Assembly (NCBI RefSeq): GCF_001636315.1 | Contig: NZ_KV440949.1 | Location: forward strand, 4,730,084 to 4,794,083 | DNA: 64,000 nucleotides | From: Neobacillus mesonae | GTDB taxonomy: Bacteria > Bacillota > Bacilli > Bacillales > Cytobacillaceae | Direction: 5' to 3' | Shown here: positions 51,628-60,009 of the stretch, piece after piece | Layout of the letters: the number at the start of each line of letters is the position of its first letter | Numbering within the stretch: the stretch's first letter is position 1 | The notes under the pieces: model-generated | Databases searched by the model: none | What the model was told of the DNA's origin: nothing | The model's input: the letters and a program-made list of their open reading frames with translations, nothing else | Made by a program: the position numbers and the translations under genes

Positions 51628-52299
51628 ATGACAAAAGAAGTATTAACACAAGAAGAATTTTTAGCGGAGTTCAATGGTATTAAGGAAGAGCTTAAAGCGT
51701 ACGCTGAGAAGAAAGCCTATGATTTCTGGACTAGGGAAGATCTGACGCAATCGGAAGTATTTACCGCAATTGAGCAAAGAGTTTGGCTGGAAATCGCCTA
51801 TGTTTTTTTCCTTGGAAAACAAATCAACGATTACTGGAAAGAGTTTGATAGACCAACAGTTACATCACTGTGCAAGCATATGTGGGAGGAAGCTCATCAC
51901 TATGAAATCATTTGTAGAGTTCTTGAGAAGCATGGTTACACTGCTCCAACTACACCACCTGAAGCTCACATGGGTTGGGAAAACTTACACTGGGAAGCGC
52001 TTCAAAAAGACCGTGCTTGTGCTGTAGCGGTTTGGAACTGTTCTGAAACATCAACAACAACAACACATGACATCGTGATTGAGAACTGCCGCCGAATCGG
52101 TTTAGATGATTTAGCAAGATGCTACGAGCAGGTGAAAAAAGACGAAGAATTCCATGCTAGACTTGGAGATATGATTGTTAGAAAATATGTGGTGACTGAT
52201 GAGCACCGTGCAAACGCAATTTGGGGTGCCCGCCGTCTCCGCGAAGAAATGCTTCACTATTACGATACAATTTACGCTGTTCCTGAACAGACTGTATAA
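51628..52299 (+). CDS. Heme-oxygenase-like diiron oxidase (HDO/TenA-like fold)
   Basis: The 223-residue all-helical protein has the pattern of the iron-containing redox (HDO) group: Glu49 in FTAIEQRVW, EExHH with Glu88 and His91 plus Glu93, Glu140 and His147 in CSETSTTTTHD, and Asp172 and His176 in KKDEEFHARLG. Relatives include CADD, UndA and BesC, which use a dinuclear iron site and O2 to cleave or desaturate amino or fatty acids. BesC releases formaldehyde. GGAGGG precedes the ATG at 51628. Its surroundings suggest a formaldehyde-yielding reaction; the substrate is unknown. Confidence 0.75.
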   Translation: MTKEVLTQEEFLAEFNGIKEELKAYAEKKAYDFWTREDLTQSEVFTAIEQRVWLEIAYVFFLGKQINDYWKEFDRPTVTSLCKHMWEEAHHYEIICRVLEKHGYTAPTTPPEAHMGWENLHWEALQKDRACAVAVWNCSETSTTTTHDIVIENCRRIGLDDLARCYEQVKKDEEFHARLGDMIVRKYVVTDEHRANAIWGARRLREEMLHYYDTIYAVPEQTV

Positions 52300-52352
52300 T
52301 TTCCCTTAGTTAGTGAGAAGTTCAGGAAATTAAGGTTAACAAACCTAAACAG

Positions 52353-52394
52353 AAAAGCTACCAATCTATCCGTTGAGACTGGTAGCTTTTCGTT
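52353..52394 (+). terminator. Terminator after the HDO gene
   Basis: AAAAGCTACCA / TGGTAGCTTTT perfect 11-bp stem. Confidence 0.8.
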
Positions 52395-52508
52395 ATTAAT
52401 ACCTCATAAAAATAAGCTTATAATAATAGTAGAAACTTGTCTTAGTTTATAAGAAAATCGAACAAAAAAACACCTAAGGCAAAAAAGCTGCTTCTATGGA
52501 AAGGCGTG

Positions 52509-54167
52509 ATGACATTGGGAAATCTCTTACTCTTAGCAACACATGATTTAGACATCATAAATCAGGTCCATCAAATAAATAATGATTTCAAATTTGGTTT
52601 TACTATAGAAGTAAGGGATAGCAAGACGTTTATGAAGGAAGATCTAGCGTTAGAAGCGGATATTGAAGCAGTTTTTCTTGATTTTGATGAAATCCCAGGG
52701 GAAATGCAAGATTTTGTTTACCATCAAATTAAAAAGATAAATCCTGCCTTGCCTTTGGTTACATTAAAAAGCAGTTATGATCACTATGAAGTTAGGAGTC
52801 TTTTCAAAAACGGTGTTTTCGATTGTTTGAGCAAACCACTAGAAAAGGAAATCATTTATCAATTGCTGCAAGAACTAAAAAAGACAGTACAGCAATCGAT
52901 ACAGATACTCCAGCAAAAGAAGGACGACCCGTTGCAGATCATGTCCTCTTTGCGATTAAGTGTCATTTATAATTTGTTATACGGAAATATCCAAAATCCA
53001 AAAGATATCTGGGATCAGTGCCGATTGGTTGGGCTGTCCGCAGTCCCAAACATAGCTGTCACAGTTCAGATTGATGAGTTTTTTTCATTAAATAAGGATA
53101 AGAGTAAGCAGAAACAGGATACTATTCGCAATGAAATTATTACGATTACTCGTTTATTTCTTAAAAATGAGCTTGATGAGGTCCTGGCCATGGGAACAGG
53201 AGCAGATAAATTCGCTGTCATATTCTCCCTCCCCTTGTTAAATAGTAACGCTGAGTATAAGAGATACGCTATAAAGTTATCGGAAAAAACGAAAGAATAT
53301 ATTAAAGAAAAGACAAATTATAGCGTAACGATAGGTATTGGAAACCTTTGTGAAGATGTAAGGTCTCTATACGTATCCTATCAAGAAGCAATATATGCCC
53401 AAAAACATAAGTTTTTTGGGGGGAAGGATACCGTCATTCATATCGATGATGTAGAACCATTTACAAATGAAGTGCACTTACTGCAGAACCAAGACATCGC
53501 CACATTAGCTAGTAAATTAACGGTTGCTGATATACCAGCCGTCAAAGAAAATATGAAAAATTTATTTAAAGAGTTATTTTCAAAGCAAAAGGTTGATCCA
53601 GAAGTATTAAAACTTCAAATTTCAGAAATATCCACCGTTCTTGCCCGGGCAGCGATTAATGGAGGAGCCGATATAAAAGAAATCCATTCGATTCTATTGG
53701 ACTATACAAAAGAGTTAAATATCATCGAAAACTTGACGGAAATGGAGCAATGGTTTGAAAATATGATTTATCGCTTTACGGATCTTGTATTCAAAAATAA
53801 AAACGAATACAGTCTTAAATCAGTTCAAAAAGCGATGGATTATATTGAGAAAAATTATTTAAACTCTATTACACTAGAGGATGTTGCCACCTTTGTTCAT
53901 TTGAGTCCAACTTACTTCAGCCGTCTTTTTAAAGGTACTACAGGAAAGAATTTTATTGAGTATATTACTTATTTACGCATAGAAAAAGCAAAGGCTATGC
54001 TGATGGATTTAAATTATACTGTTTATCAAATTGCATCTGAAGTAGGCTACAGTAATTCTCATTATTTCAGCCGTGTATTCAAATCATTAGTAGGCAAAAC
54101 ACCAAGTGATTACCGCAATTCTATTTTAGGGCCGATTGAGGTCCCGAACGAAAAAGGATTGAATTAA
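52509..54167 (+). CDS. YesN-type AraC regulator with degenerate receiver
   Basis: The ~552-residue protein has an N-terminal CheY-like domain (about 1-125) that keeps a possible phospho-site in VFLDFDE and the SKP lysine motif but lacks the usual acidic pair (LLATHDLDI). A central GGDEF-like/CdaR-like domain follows (VTIGIGNLCEDVRSLYVSYQEAIYA), then a C-terminal AraC double helix-turn-helix (YIEKNYLNSITLEDVATFVHLSPTYFSRLFK; VYQIASEVGYSNSHYFSRVFK). No partner histidine kinase gene is adjacent. It probably activates this cluster. The start may be ATG 52509 or TTG 52515. Confidence 0.85.
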   Translation: MTLGNLLLLATHDLDIINQVHQINNDFKFGFTIEVRDSKTFMKEDLALEADIEAVFLDFDEIPGEMQDFVYHQIKKINPALPLVTLKSSYDHYEVRSLFKNGVFDCLSKPLEKEIIYQLLQELKKTVQQSIQILQQKKDDPLQIMSSLRLSVIYNLLYGNIQNPKDIWDQCRLVGLSAVPNIAVTVQIDEFFSLNKDKSKQKQDTIRNEIITITRLFLKNELDEVLAMGTGADKFAVIFSLPLLNSNAEYKRYAIKLSEKTKEYIKEKTNYSVTIGIGNLCEDVRSLYVSYQEAIYAQKHKFFGGKDTVIHIDDVEPFTNEVHLLQNQDIATLASKLTVADIPAVKENMKNLFKELFSKQKVDPEVLKLQISEISTVLARAAINGGADIKEIHSILLDYTKELNIIENLTEMEQWFENMIYRFTDLVFKNKNEYSLKSVQKAMDYIEKNYLNSITLEDVATFVHLSPTYFSRLFKGTTGKNFIEYITYLRIEKAKAMLMDLNYTVYQIASEVGYSNSHYFSRVFKSLVGKTPSDYRNSILGPIEVPNEKGLN

Positions 54168-54171
54168 CTAC

Positions 54172-54207
54172 AAACCAGATACCGACATTCTTCGGTCTGG
54201 TTTTTTT
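54172..54207 (+). terminator. Terminator of the AraC-type regulator gene
   Basis: AAACCAGA / TCTGGTTT with inner CCGA / TCGG pairing, then a T run. Confidence 0.8.
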
Positions 54208-54258
54208 ATTTCAATCATTTCAATGACTGTAAAAAAAATAGAGAAAATAGGGAAAAAA

Positions 54259-54274
54259 AGTGATATATATCACA
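54259..54274. promoter_or_regulatory. Fnr/Crp-type box before the transporter
   Basis: AGTGA-TATATA-TCACA matches the TGTGA-N6-TCACA consensus except the first base. It lies about 50-60 bp before the probable transcription start, near TATAAA at 54315. It suggests oxygen control by Fnr; a related Crp-family regulator is possible. Confidence 0.45.
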
Positions 54275-54357
54275 AAAATAAGTATTTAATGTGGGGCAGT
54301 AAAAGGGTTAAAATTATAAATATTCTAATTATTAAAAGTAATTAAAGGGGGTAAAAT

Positions 54358-55677
54358 ATGATAGCAGTTATAGTTTCTGTATTTCTGATGATTGTATTAA
54401 GTATGTTAAGGGTGAATGTATTATTAAGTATTTTAATAGCAGCTTTAAGCGCAGGTTTAATTATGGGACTTTCCATTATGGATTCAATGAATTTGCTCAT
54501 ATCAGGAATGAGCGGACAAGCTGAAACTGCTATAAGTATTATTTTGTTAGGAGTTTTTGCGGTTGCGATTAAATATACCGGAATCACTGGGATACTGGTA
54601 AATAAATTATTAAGGTTCATGAAAGGCAAACGAGGAACGATCCTTTTAACCATAGCGGGGTTATCTTGTTTTTCGCAAAACCTGGTGCCGGTGCACATTG
54701 CCTTTATTCCAATTCTAATCCCCCCTTTACTGCACTTGTTTGACCAAATGAAAATAGATCGTCGTGGAGTAGCAGCAGCTCTGACGTTTGGCTTGAAAGC
54801 CCCTTATCTTGTCATTCCAGCGGGTTATGGATTGATGTACCACCAAATTATAGCTACTGAAATGAAAACGAATGGGATGTCTATTGCGATAAGCTCGATT
54901 CCATTAGGCATGATTATTCCAGGTCTGGGAATGGTGGCGGGGCTATTGTTCGCGGTGTTCGTCACTTATCGTAAGGAAAAAGAAACAGGCACAATATTAG
55001 GAGGGCTGGCACAGTCCCAGGCATTAGCGGAAACTTCTGCCTCGTTAGAAGAGATTCCCTTTAACAAACAGCATGTCATCACGTTAATGGCTATTCTTTT
55101 AGCTCTTGTCATTCAAATTTTTACTCATTCCCTGGCGTTAGGAGCACTTACAGGAATAATTGTTATGTTTTTATGTCGGGCTGTTCCTTTTCTTAAGGGA
55201 GATGAATTGGTTGACGATGGAATGAAAATGATGGGAACTATTGCTTTTGTTATGTTAATAGCTGCGGGTTATGCAACCATCTTAAAGGATACTGGGGCAA
55301 TCAATGAATTGGTGACGCTTACAAAGAGTTTTATTGGCGACAATAAATTAATTGCTGCTATGACAATTCTTCTAATTGGCTTATTGGTAACAATGGGAAT
55401 TGGCTCTTCTTTCGGTACGATTCCTATTTTAGCAGCAGTATATGTACCTTTATGTGTTTCAGTCGGCTTTTCTCCGTTAGCAACGGCAGTGTTAATCGGA
55501 ACCGCAAGTGCTCTAGGAGACGCTGGCTCACCAGCTTCGGACAGCACGATTGGTCCCACGATGGGATTAAATGCTGACGGCAGACACAATCACATTTGGG
55601 ATACGTGTGTGCCTACGTTTATGCACTATAATATTCCTTTGTTTATATGTGGTTTAATTGCTGCCTTGATTCTTTAA
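54358..55677 (+). CDS. YuiF-like amino acid transporter (NhaC-type superfamily)
   Basis: The 439-residue protein has 11-12 membrane helices, with GVFAVAIKYTGITGILVNKLL, FSQNLVPVHIAFIPILIPPLLHLF and the late LIGTASALGDAGSPASDSTIGPTMGLNADGRHNH. It resembles B. subtilis YuiF, a family annotated as Na+/H+ antiporter-like and predicted in T-box regulon studies to carry histidine. That fits the histidine lyase homologue and HisC-like enzyme nearby. AAAGGGGG precedes the ATG. Substrate is inferred only. Confidence 0.72.
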   Translation: MIAVIVSVFLMIVLSMLRVNVLLSILIAALSAGLIMGLSIMDSMNLLISGMSGQAETAISIILLGVFAVAIKYTGITGILVNKLLRFMKGKRGTILLTIAGLSCFSQNLVPVHIAFIPILIPPLLHLFDQMKIDRRGVAAALTFGLKAPYLVIPAGYGLMYHQIIATEMKTNGMSIAISSIPLGMIIPGLGMVAGLLFAVFVTYRKEKETGTILGGLAQSQALAETSASLEEIPFNKQHVITLMAILLALVIQIFTHSLALGALTGIIVMFLCRAVPFLKGDELVDDGMKMMGTIAFVMLIAAGYATILKDTGAINELVTLTKSFIGDNKLIAAMTILLIGLLVTMGIGSSFGTIPILAAVYVPLCVSVGFSPLATAVLIGTASALGDAGSPASDSTIGPTMGLNADGRHNHIWDTCVPTFMHYNIPLFICGLIAALIL

Positions 55678-55825
55678 AGCGAGGAAAGAAGAAGCGGATC
55701 CATTAATTAGATTGACATTTATGTTAGTGTACATATAGCAGTCTATCCCTATTTCACAACCTTTATATTTTCAGATTCGACATTTTAAAAGAAAAATACA
55801 ACAATGTTAAGGAGGTATTTATAAA

Positions 55826-56194
55826 GTGGGACATTTTAGTAATAAGGTGTTTAACTGTGAAAAGGAACTAACCCTTTCAATTATTGGGGGTAAATGGAAA
55901 ATGTTGATTTTATGGCATCTTGGCAAAGAAGGAACAAAACGGTTCAATCAGCTGAAGGTGATGATGCCTGGTATAACACAAAAAATGCTGGTAAATCAAT
56001 TGAGGGAACTGGAAGAAGATTTAATTGTTCACCGTAAAGTTTATCCTGTTGTCCCTCCCAAAGTAGAGTATTCGTTAACGGAGTTCGGAGAAAGCCTAAT
56101 CCCTGTACTTGACGTTATGTATGAGTGGGGGAAAGGTTATAAAAAAATGATTGCAGATGAAATAGAGATAAAGACCATTAAAGCTGTAAAATAA
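55826..56194 (+). CDS. hxlR: Transcriptional regulator HxlR
   Basis: The 122-residue winged-helix protein agrees closely with B. subtilis HxlR as I recall it: FNCEKELTLSIIGGKWKMLILWHLGKEGTKRFNQLK, MPGITQKMLVNQLRELEEDLIVHRKVYPVVPPKVEYSLTEFG. HxlR is the formaldehyde-responsive activator of hxlAB. In B. subtilis it is directly beside hxlAB; here it lies 14 kb away, at the far end of the accessory set. That brackets the set as one functional region. The GTG start lies behind AAGGAGG. Confidence 0.9.
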   Translation: MGHFSNKVFNCEKELTLSIIGGKWKMLILWHLGKEGTKRFNQLKVMMPGITQKMLVNQLRELEEDLIVHRKVYPVVPPKVEYSLTEFGESLIPVLDVMYEWGKGYKKMIADEIEIKTIKAVK

Positions 56195-56207
56195 GTCCGA
56201 TTTGATT

Positions 56208-56252
56208 GCCGATTATTCGCCGTATTGTATACGGACAATAATCGGCTTTTTA
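56208..56252 (+). terminator. Terminator of hxlR
   Basis: GCCGATTATT / AATAATCGGC perfect 10-bp stem with inner CCGTA/TACGG pairing, followed by TTTTT. Confidence 0.85.
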
Positions 56253-56343
56253 TATTTGTATATTTATTAAGAATTGTTCACTTGAACAATCCCCCTATAA
56301 AAGCTACAGTAAAGGGAGAAGTTCGTTAAAGAAGGTGGCTAGC

Positions 56344-58224
56344 TTGGAAAAACGATATTTTACCATTGGCATGGCGGGACATATTGACCATGGAAAAACC
56401 TCGCTGACAAAGGCGTTGACTAACGTGGATACAGACCGTCTAAAGGAAGAGAAAGAACGACAGATTTCAATCGAACTAGGATTTGCTCCATTATATGAAG
56501 ATGCCGAATTACAAATCTCAGTTATTGATGTGCCCGGCCATGAACGATTTATCAGGCAAATGATTGCCGGTGTCGCAGGTATTGATCTTGTTGTCCTTGT
56601 TGTTGCAGCCGATGAAGGGGTTATGCCGCAGACACGGGAACACCTCGAGATTTTAAAATTTTTAGGGATTAAGAACGGTATCGTTGCGATTACAAAAATA
56701 GATCGCGTTGATGAAGAATTCATTGAACTAGTGAAGGATGACATTTTAGGAGAACTAGACGGAACCGTATTTGGAGACGCCCCATTTGTTCTCATTGACA
56801 GCCTTTCCAAAAAGGGAATCGAAGAAATCAAACAGCTGATTATTAAAACGCTGAAGGAACAAGAAATGCGCGATGCAAAGGGCGCGTTCCGTTTGCCGAT
56901 TGATCAGGTTTTTACCGTAAAAGGGCAGGGGACCGTTGTCCGAGGAACGGTTTACGAAGGGACAGTTGAGGAAGGGCAGATGTTAAAAATAATGCCTAAA
57001 GGACTTGAAGTTCGCGCCCGGCAAATTCAAGTTCATCATCAGCCGTCGGCAAAAGCGTATGCTGGACAGCGTGCGGCAATCAATCTTTCCGGAGTTTCTA
57101 AAGAAGACTTGGAGCGCGGGGATGTGGTCGTCTCCTCTGAGCATTTTATTGTGACGAAAATTATCGATGTAGCCATCCGTGTTGTTGATGAGCTGGAGCA
57201 TTTGATCAAACAAAGAATGCCGGTCAAGCTTCATATTGGAACAACAGAAGTAATGGGCAGGATTGTATTTTTCGACCGCAATGAGGTGAAAGCGGAAAAT
57301 GGTGAAATTTTATGCCAGCTCAGGCTTGAGGAAGAGATTTTGACGAAGCGCGGCGACCGCTTCATTTTACGGAGGCCAAGCCCGCAGGAAACAATTGGCG
57401 GCGGCTGGGTAATAGACCCAAGAGGTGACAAATACCGCTTCGGTAATCAAACCATTGAAGAGCTGGAAAAGAAAAAGGTCGGTTCGCCAAAAGAGCGGAT
57501 TACCGCTGCTTTATTGGAGGCCAAAAGCCTGTCGCTTGATGAGTTAATTAAACGGACCGCAATTGATGAAGCGGTAATAGCAGACCAGCTTCTTGACGGG
57601 GAATTCGTACTATACAATGGGAAAGAATACACGCTTCGGGTGATCATTGATTCAATTGAAGAGGATCTCATTGACCGTCTGCAGGAGTTCCATCTTCAAC
57701 ACTCGCTTAAAGCCGGGGTGAACAAAGCGGAGCTGCTTCAAACGATGCAAAAAAAATTCCCGAAAAATCTTTTAGATTACGTGATCGAAAATGGGATTGC
57801 AAATCAAGTTTTTAAACGGAAAGGGCAATTTGTTTCTTTGGCAGAGTTCATTCCGCATGTTCCAAAAAGCTGGGCAAAACGGACGGAGAATATGTTAGCG
57901 GATTTGAAAAAGGATGATTTAAAAGTTCGTTATTTGAAGGATTATTTTACCGCTGCGGGAATCCCCGACCAGTTGGAAATGGATTTACGCCGATTCTTGG
58001 AGGATCAGGGACTCATCGTGATGCTCGATGATCAATTTGCTTATTTTGGCGATGTGTTTAACGAAACGGTAACGAAACTGCGCGGTAACACAGGTTCAGA
58101 GTTTGAGGTTGGAGAAGCAAAGGATATATTGGGACTGTCCCGGAAATATATGATTCCATTCCTAGAACGATTGGATGCAAAAGGATTAACGAAAAGGGTG
58201 GAAAACAAGCGGGTGTGGCAGTAA
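56344..58224 (+). CDS. selB: Selenocysteine-specific elongation factor SelB
   Basis: The ~626-residue GTPase has G1 GMAGHIDHGKTSL, G3 DVPGHERF, G4 ITKIDRV, beta-barrel domains II-III (about 175-340; VFTVKGQGTVVRGTVYEG) and a C-terminal array of winged helices (about 380-626) that binds the SECIS RNA. It delivers Sec-tRNA to UGA codons. The TTG at 56344 follows GAAGGTGG; the GTG at 56335 overlaps that site. selA, selC and selD are not in the window, nor is an evident selenoprotein gene. Confidence 0.92.
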   Translation: MEKRYFTIGMAGHIDHGKTSLTKALTNVDTDRLKEEKERQISIELGFAPLYEDAELQISVIDVPGHERFIRQMIAGVAGIDLVVLVVAADEGVMPQTREHLEILKFLGIKNGIVAITKIDRVDEEFIELVKDDILGELDGTVFGDAPFVLIDSLSKKGIEEIKQLIIKTLKEQEMRDAKGAFRLPIDQVFTVKGQGTVVRGTVYEGTVEEGQMLKIMPKGLEVRARQIQVHHQPSAKAYAGQRAAINLSGVSKEDLERGDVVVSSEHFIVTKIIDVAIRVVDELEHLIKQRMPVKLHIGTTEVMGRIVFFDRNEVKAENGEILCQLRLEEEILTKRGDRFILRRPSPQETIGGGWVIDPRGDKYRFGNQTIEELEKKKVGSPKERITAALLEAKSLSLDELIKRTAIDEAVIADQLLDGEFVLYNGKEYTLRVIIDSIEEDLIDRLQEFHLQHSLKAGVNKAELLQTMQKKFPKNLLDYVIENGIANQVFKRKGQFVSLAEFIPHVPKSWAKRTENMLADLKKDDLKVRYLKDYFTAAGIPDQLEMDLRRFLEDQGLIVMLDDQFAYFGDVFNETVTKLRGNTGSEFEVGEAKDILGLSRKYMIPFLERLDAKGLTKRVENKRVWQ

Positions 58225-58232
58225 AAAAAGTA

Positions 58233-58270
58233 AAAGCCTCAATTCCAATTCAAATAGGAATCGAGGCTTT
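58233..58270. terminator. Bidirectional terminator
   Basis: AAAGCCTC-A-ATTCC / GGAAT-C-GAGGCTTT stem with one mismatch, between the converging selB and terD-like genes. Confidence 0.8.
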
Positions 58271-58277
58271 CATTGTA

Positions 58278-59804
58278 TTACGACAAAAATTCCGCAGGAT
58301 TTAATCCAAGCTCGTGGCAAATATCGACAACCGTTTGTTTCTCACTATGGTCAAAGTTACCGTCCGCATAGCCGATAGCGATACAATAACGGGCCACCAG
58401 CCTTGCGATATCCGGCTTCGATCTAATTCTACCAAGGGCACGGAAGGACTCGGCACGGCCGACCACACGATCATTTTCAATTCGTGATACAAAGAGATTA
58501 AACCGTTGGATTACTTTCGTAGTGTCAAATACTCGTAATTCTTCACTTTGGTGGACAAATTCAATCATCTTTTGCCGTTCTGACGCATCCAAGTACCCAT
58601 CTGCCATCGCCACTAATGCACAAGCGGCGACCACCGCATCAAGCACATCTTGACTCTTATAACGACTAAATAATCCTTGCGCTTTTCTTTTTTGATTATT
58701 GGCCCATTCGGCATAATCAGTCTGTGACGGCGACCAAGTGCTGCCGCAGCTATTGCAGGTGAATTTCAATTGATTTTTACCGATAAAGCCCCCGAGCAGT
58801 CCAACCGGACCAAGAATTAAGCCGCCAATCGCTGCCTTTCCTAAGCCAAACCCTTTCTTCCCTGTTCGGACGTTGGAAGAATGACAGCGCGGGCAAATAA
58901 TGTCATCACCGCTATAAGTACTATTATTATGTTGGACGGAAGGAGACGCTGCCCCCGGGTATCCATAAGCAGGCTGTGTATAAGACGGATCAGGCTGCAA
59001 GTGCACCGGCTGTTGATAACCAGGCTGTCCGCTTTGGCTTTGACGATATGGGTCATACGTGCCTTGAGATTGCTGGTTAGGGCTGTATGAGCCAGAATTC
59101 TGCTGATAGGATGGTTTCATATTCCGATTTTGCTGGTAATGAGTCTGTTGATTCTGCTGATTACCAGATTGAACATTAGATGGTTGATATTGCTGGTAAC
59201 TTGGCGTCGCTGAAGCAGTGCCTGCAGGAGGGTCATCTACTGTCACTCCAAAGTTTCCGCATAAGGCCGCTAAGCCACCCTGAAATCCGCTGCCAATTGC
59301 ATTAAATTTCCACTCTCCGTTATGACGGTAAATTTCTGCAGCAACAATCGCTGTTTCCACCGTAAAATCCATACCTAAGTTGTAGCGTAATAGTTCTTCA
59401 CCCGTTTGTTCATTAAAAATCCGAACATAAGAATCTGATACTTGTCCAAAATTTTGCCGTTTTGCTTGGGCATCGTGAATGGTAATCGTAAAGGCAACCC
59501 GGTGGATATGAGCTGGAACGCTATTTAAATTGATCCGTATTTGTTCCGCATCCTGCGCCCCAGACCCAATTCGGTTATCCCCGCTATATAGAATCGCGCC
59601 GCCGCCGCCCGACGGATTATTATAAAAAACAAAATCCTGATCGCTCTGAACTTTGCCGTTTTGACCTAATAAAAAGGCTGAAGCATCTAAATCATAATTA
59701 GCCCCGAGATTGCTATTCCACCCGAGACCGACAACAACGTTTTGCAAACCAGGGTGTGACTTGGTTAAATCTACTTTTTGTCCCTTGCTAAGAGTAACCC
59801 CCAT
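58278..59804 (-). CDS. TerD-zinc ribbon-TerB fusion protein
   Basis: The 508-residue protein contains a TerD domain (about 1-190: GVTLSKGQKVDLTKSHPG, VVGLGWNSN, YDLDASAFLLG, FYNNPSGGGGAILYSGDNRIG), a Gln/Ser/Tyr-rich linker (about 195-300), a zinc ribbon (CPRCHSSNVRTGKKG and CNSCGSTW), and a C-terminal TerB-like helical domain with two acidic loops (ADGYLDASE, ADGNFDHSE). TerD binds Ca2+ and TerB associates with membranes in tellurite and stress systems. The fusion puts both partners in one chain. It stands alone, without terC or other ter genes. Confidence 0.88.
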   Translation of the reverse strand: MGVTLSKGQKVDLTKSHPGLQNVVVGLGWNSNLGANYDLDASAFLLGQNGKVQSDQDFVFYNNPSGGGGAILYSGDNRIGSGAQDAEQIRINLNSVPAHIHRVAFTITIHDAQAKRQNFGQVSDSYVRIFNEQTGEELLRYNLGMDFTVETAIVAAEIYRHNGEWKFNAIGSGFQGGLAALCGNFGVTVDDPPAGTASATPSYQQYQPSNVQSGNQQNQQTHYQQNRNMKPSYQQNSGSYSPNQQSQGTYDPYRQSQSGQPGYQQPVHLQPDPSYTQPAYGYPGAASPSVQHNNSTYSGDDIICPRCHSSNVRTGKKGFGLGKAAIGGLILGPVGLLGGFIGKNQLKFTCNSCGSTWSPSQTDYAEWANNQKRKAQGLFSRYKSQDVLDAVVAACALVAMADGYLDASERQKMIEFVHQSEELRVFDTTKVIQRFNLFVSRIENDRVVGRAESFRALGRIRSKPDIARLVARYCIAIGYADGNFDHSEKQTVVDICHELGLNPAEFLS

Positions 59805-59931
59805 TGCTATTCTCTCCTTTCATCTATACCAATTATAATTTGTTAATTACATCAAGAAAAATTTCATCTCACCATACTAATGTACGGAAGAATAGGGAAA
59901 AAGTTTCAGTTATTTTTCTTTTTTGAAATAG

Positions 59932-59946
59932 AATTTTAAGAACAAT
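59932..59946 (+). promoter_or_regulatory. Weak CodY-box candidate at dpp
   Basis: AATTTTAAGAACAAT matches the CodY consensus AATTTTCWGAAAATT with three mismatches and lies just upstream of the dpp -35. B. subtilis dpp is CodY-repressed. Confidence 0.35.
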
Positions 59947-59975
59947 TTGAATAATTTATCATTTTATTTTATAAT
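59947..59975 (+). promoter_or_regulatory. Predicted dpp promoter
   Basis: TTGAAT, 17-bp spacer, TATAAT, about 35 bp before the dppA ATG. Confidence 0.7.
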
Positions 59976-60009
59976 AAAATAGTAATTTAGTAGAGGGGAG
60001 AGAAAAACG

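Noticed and set aside
54170..54357. T-box riboswitch for histidine before the YuiF-like gene
   Set aside because: I see no specifier-loop or conserved T-box antiterminator sequence; the only hairpin is the terminator of the preceding gene.
56195..58280. selC-type tRNA beside selB
   Set aside because: No ~95-nt cloverleaf with a UCA anticodon and CCA-type 3' end is visible in the flanks.
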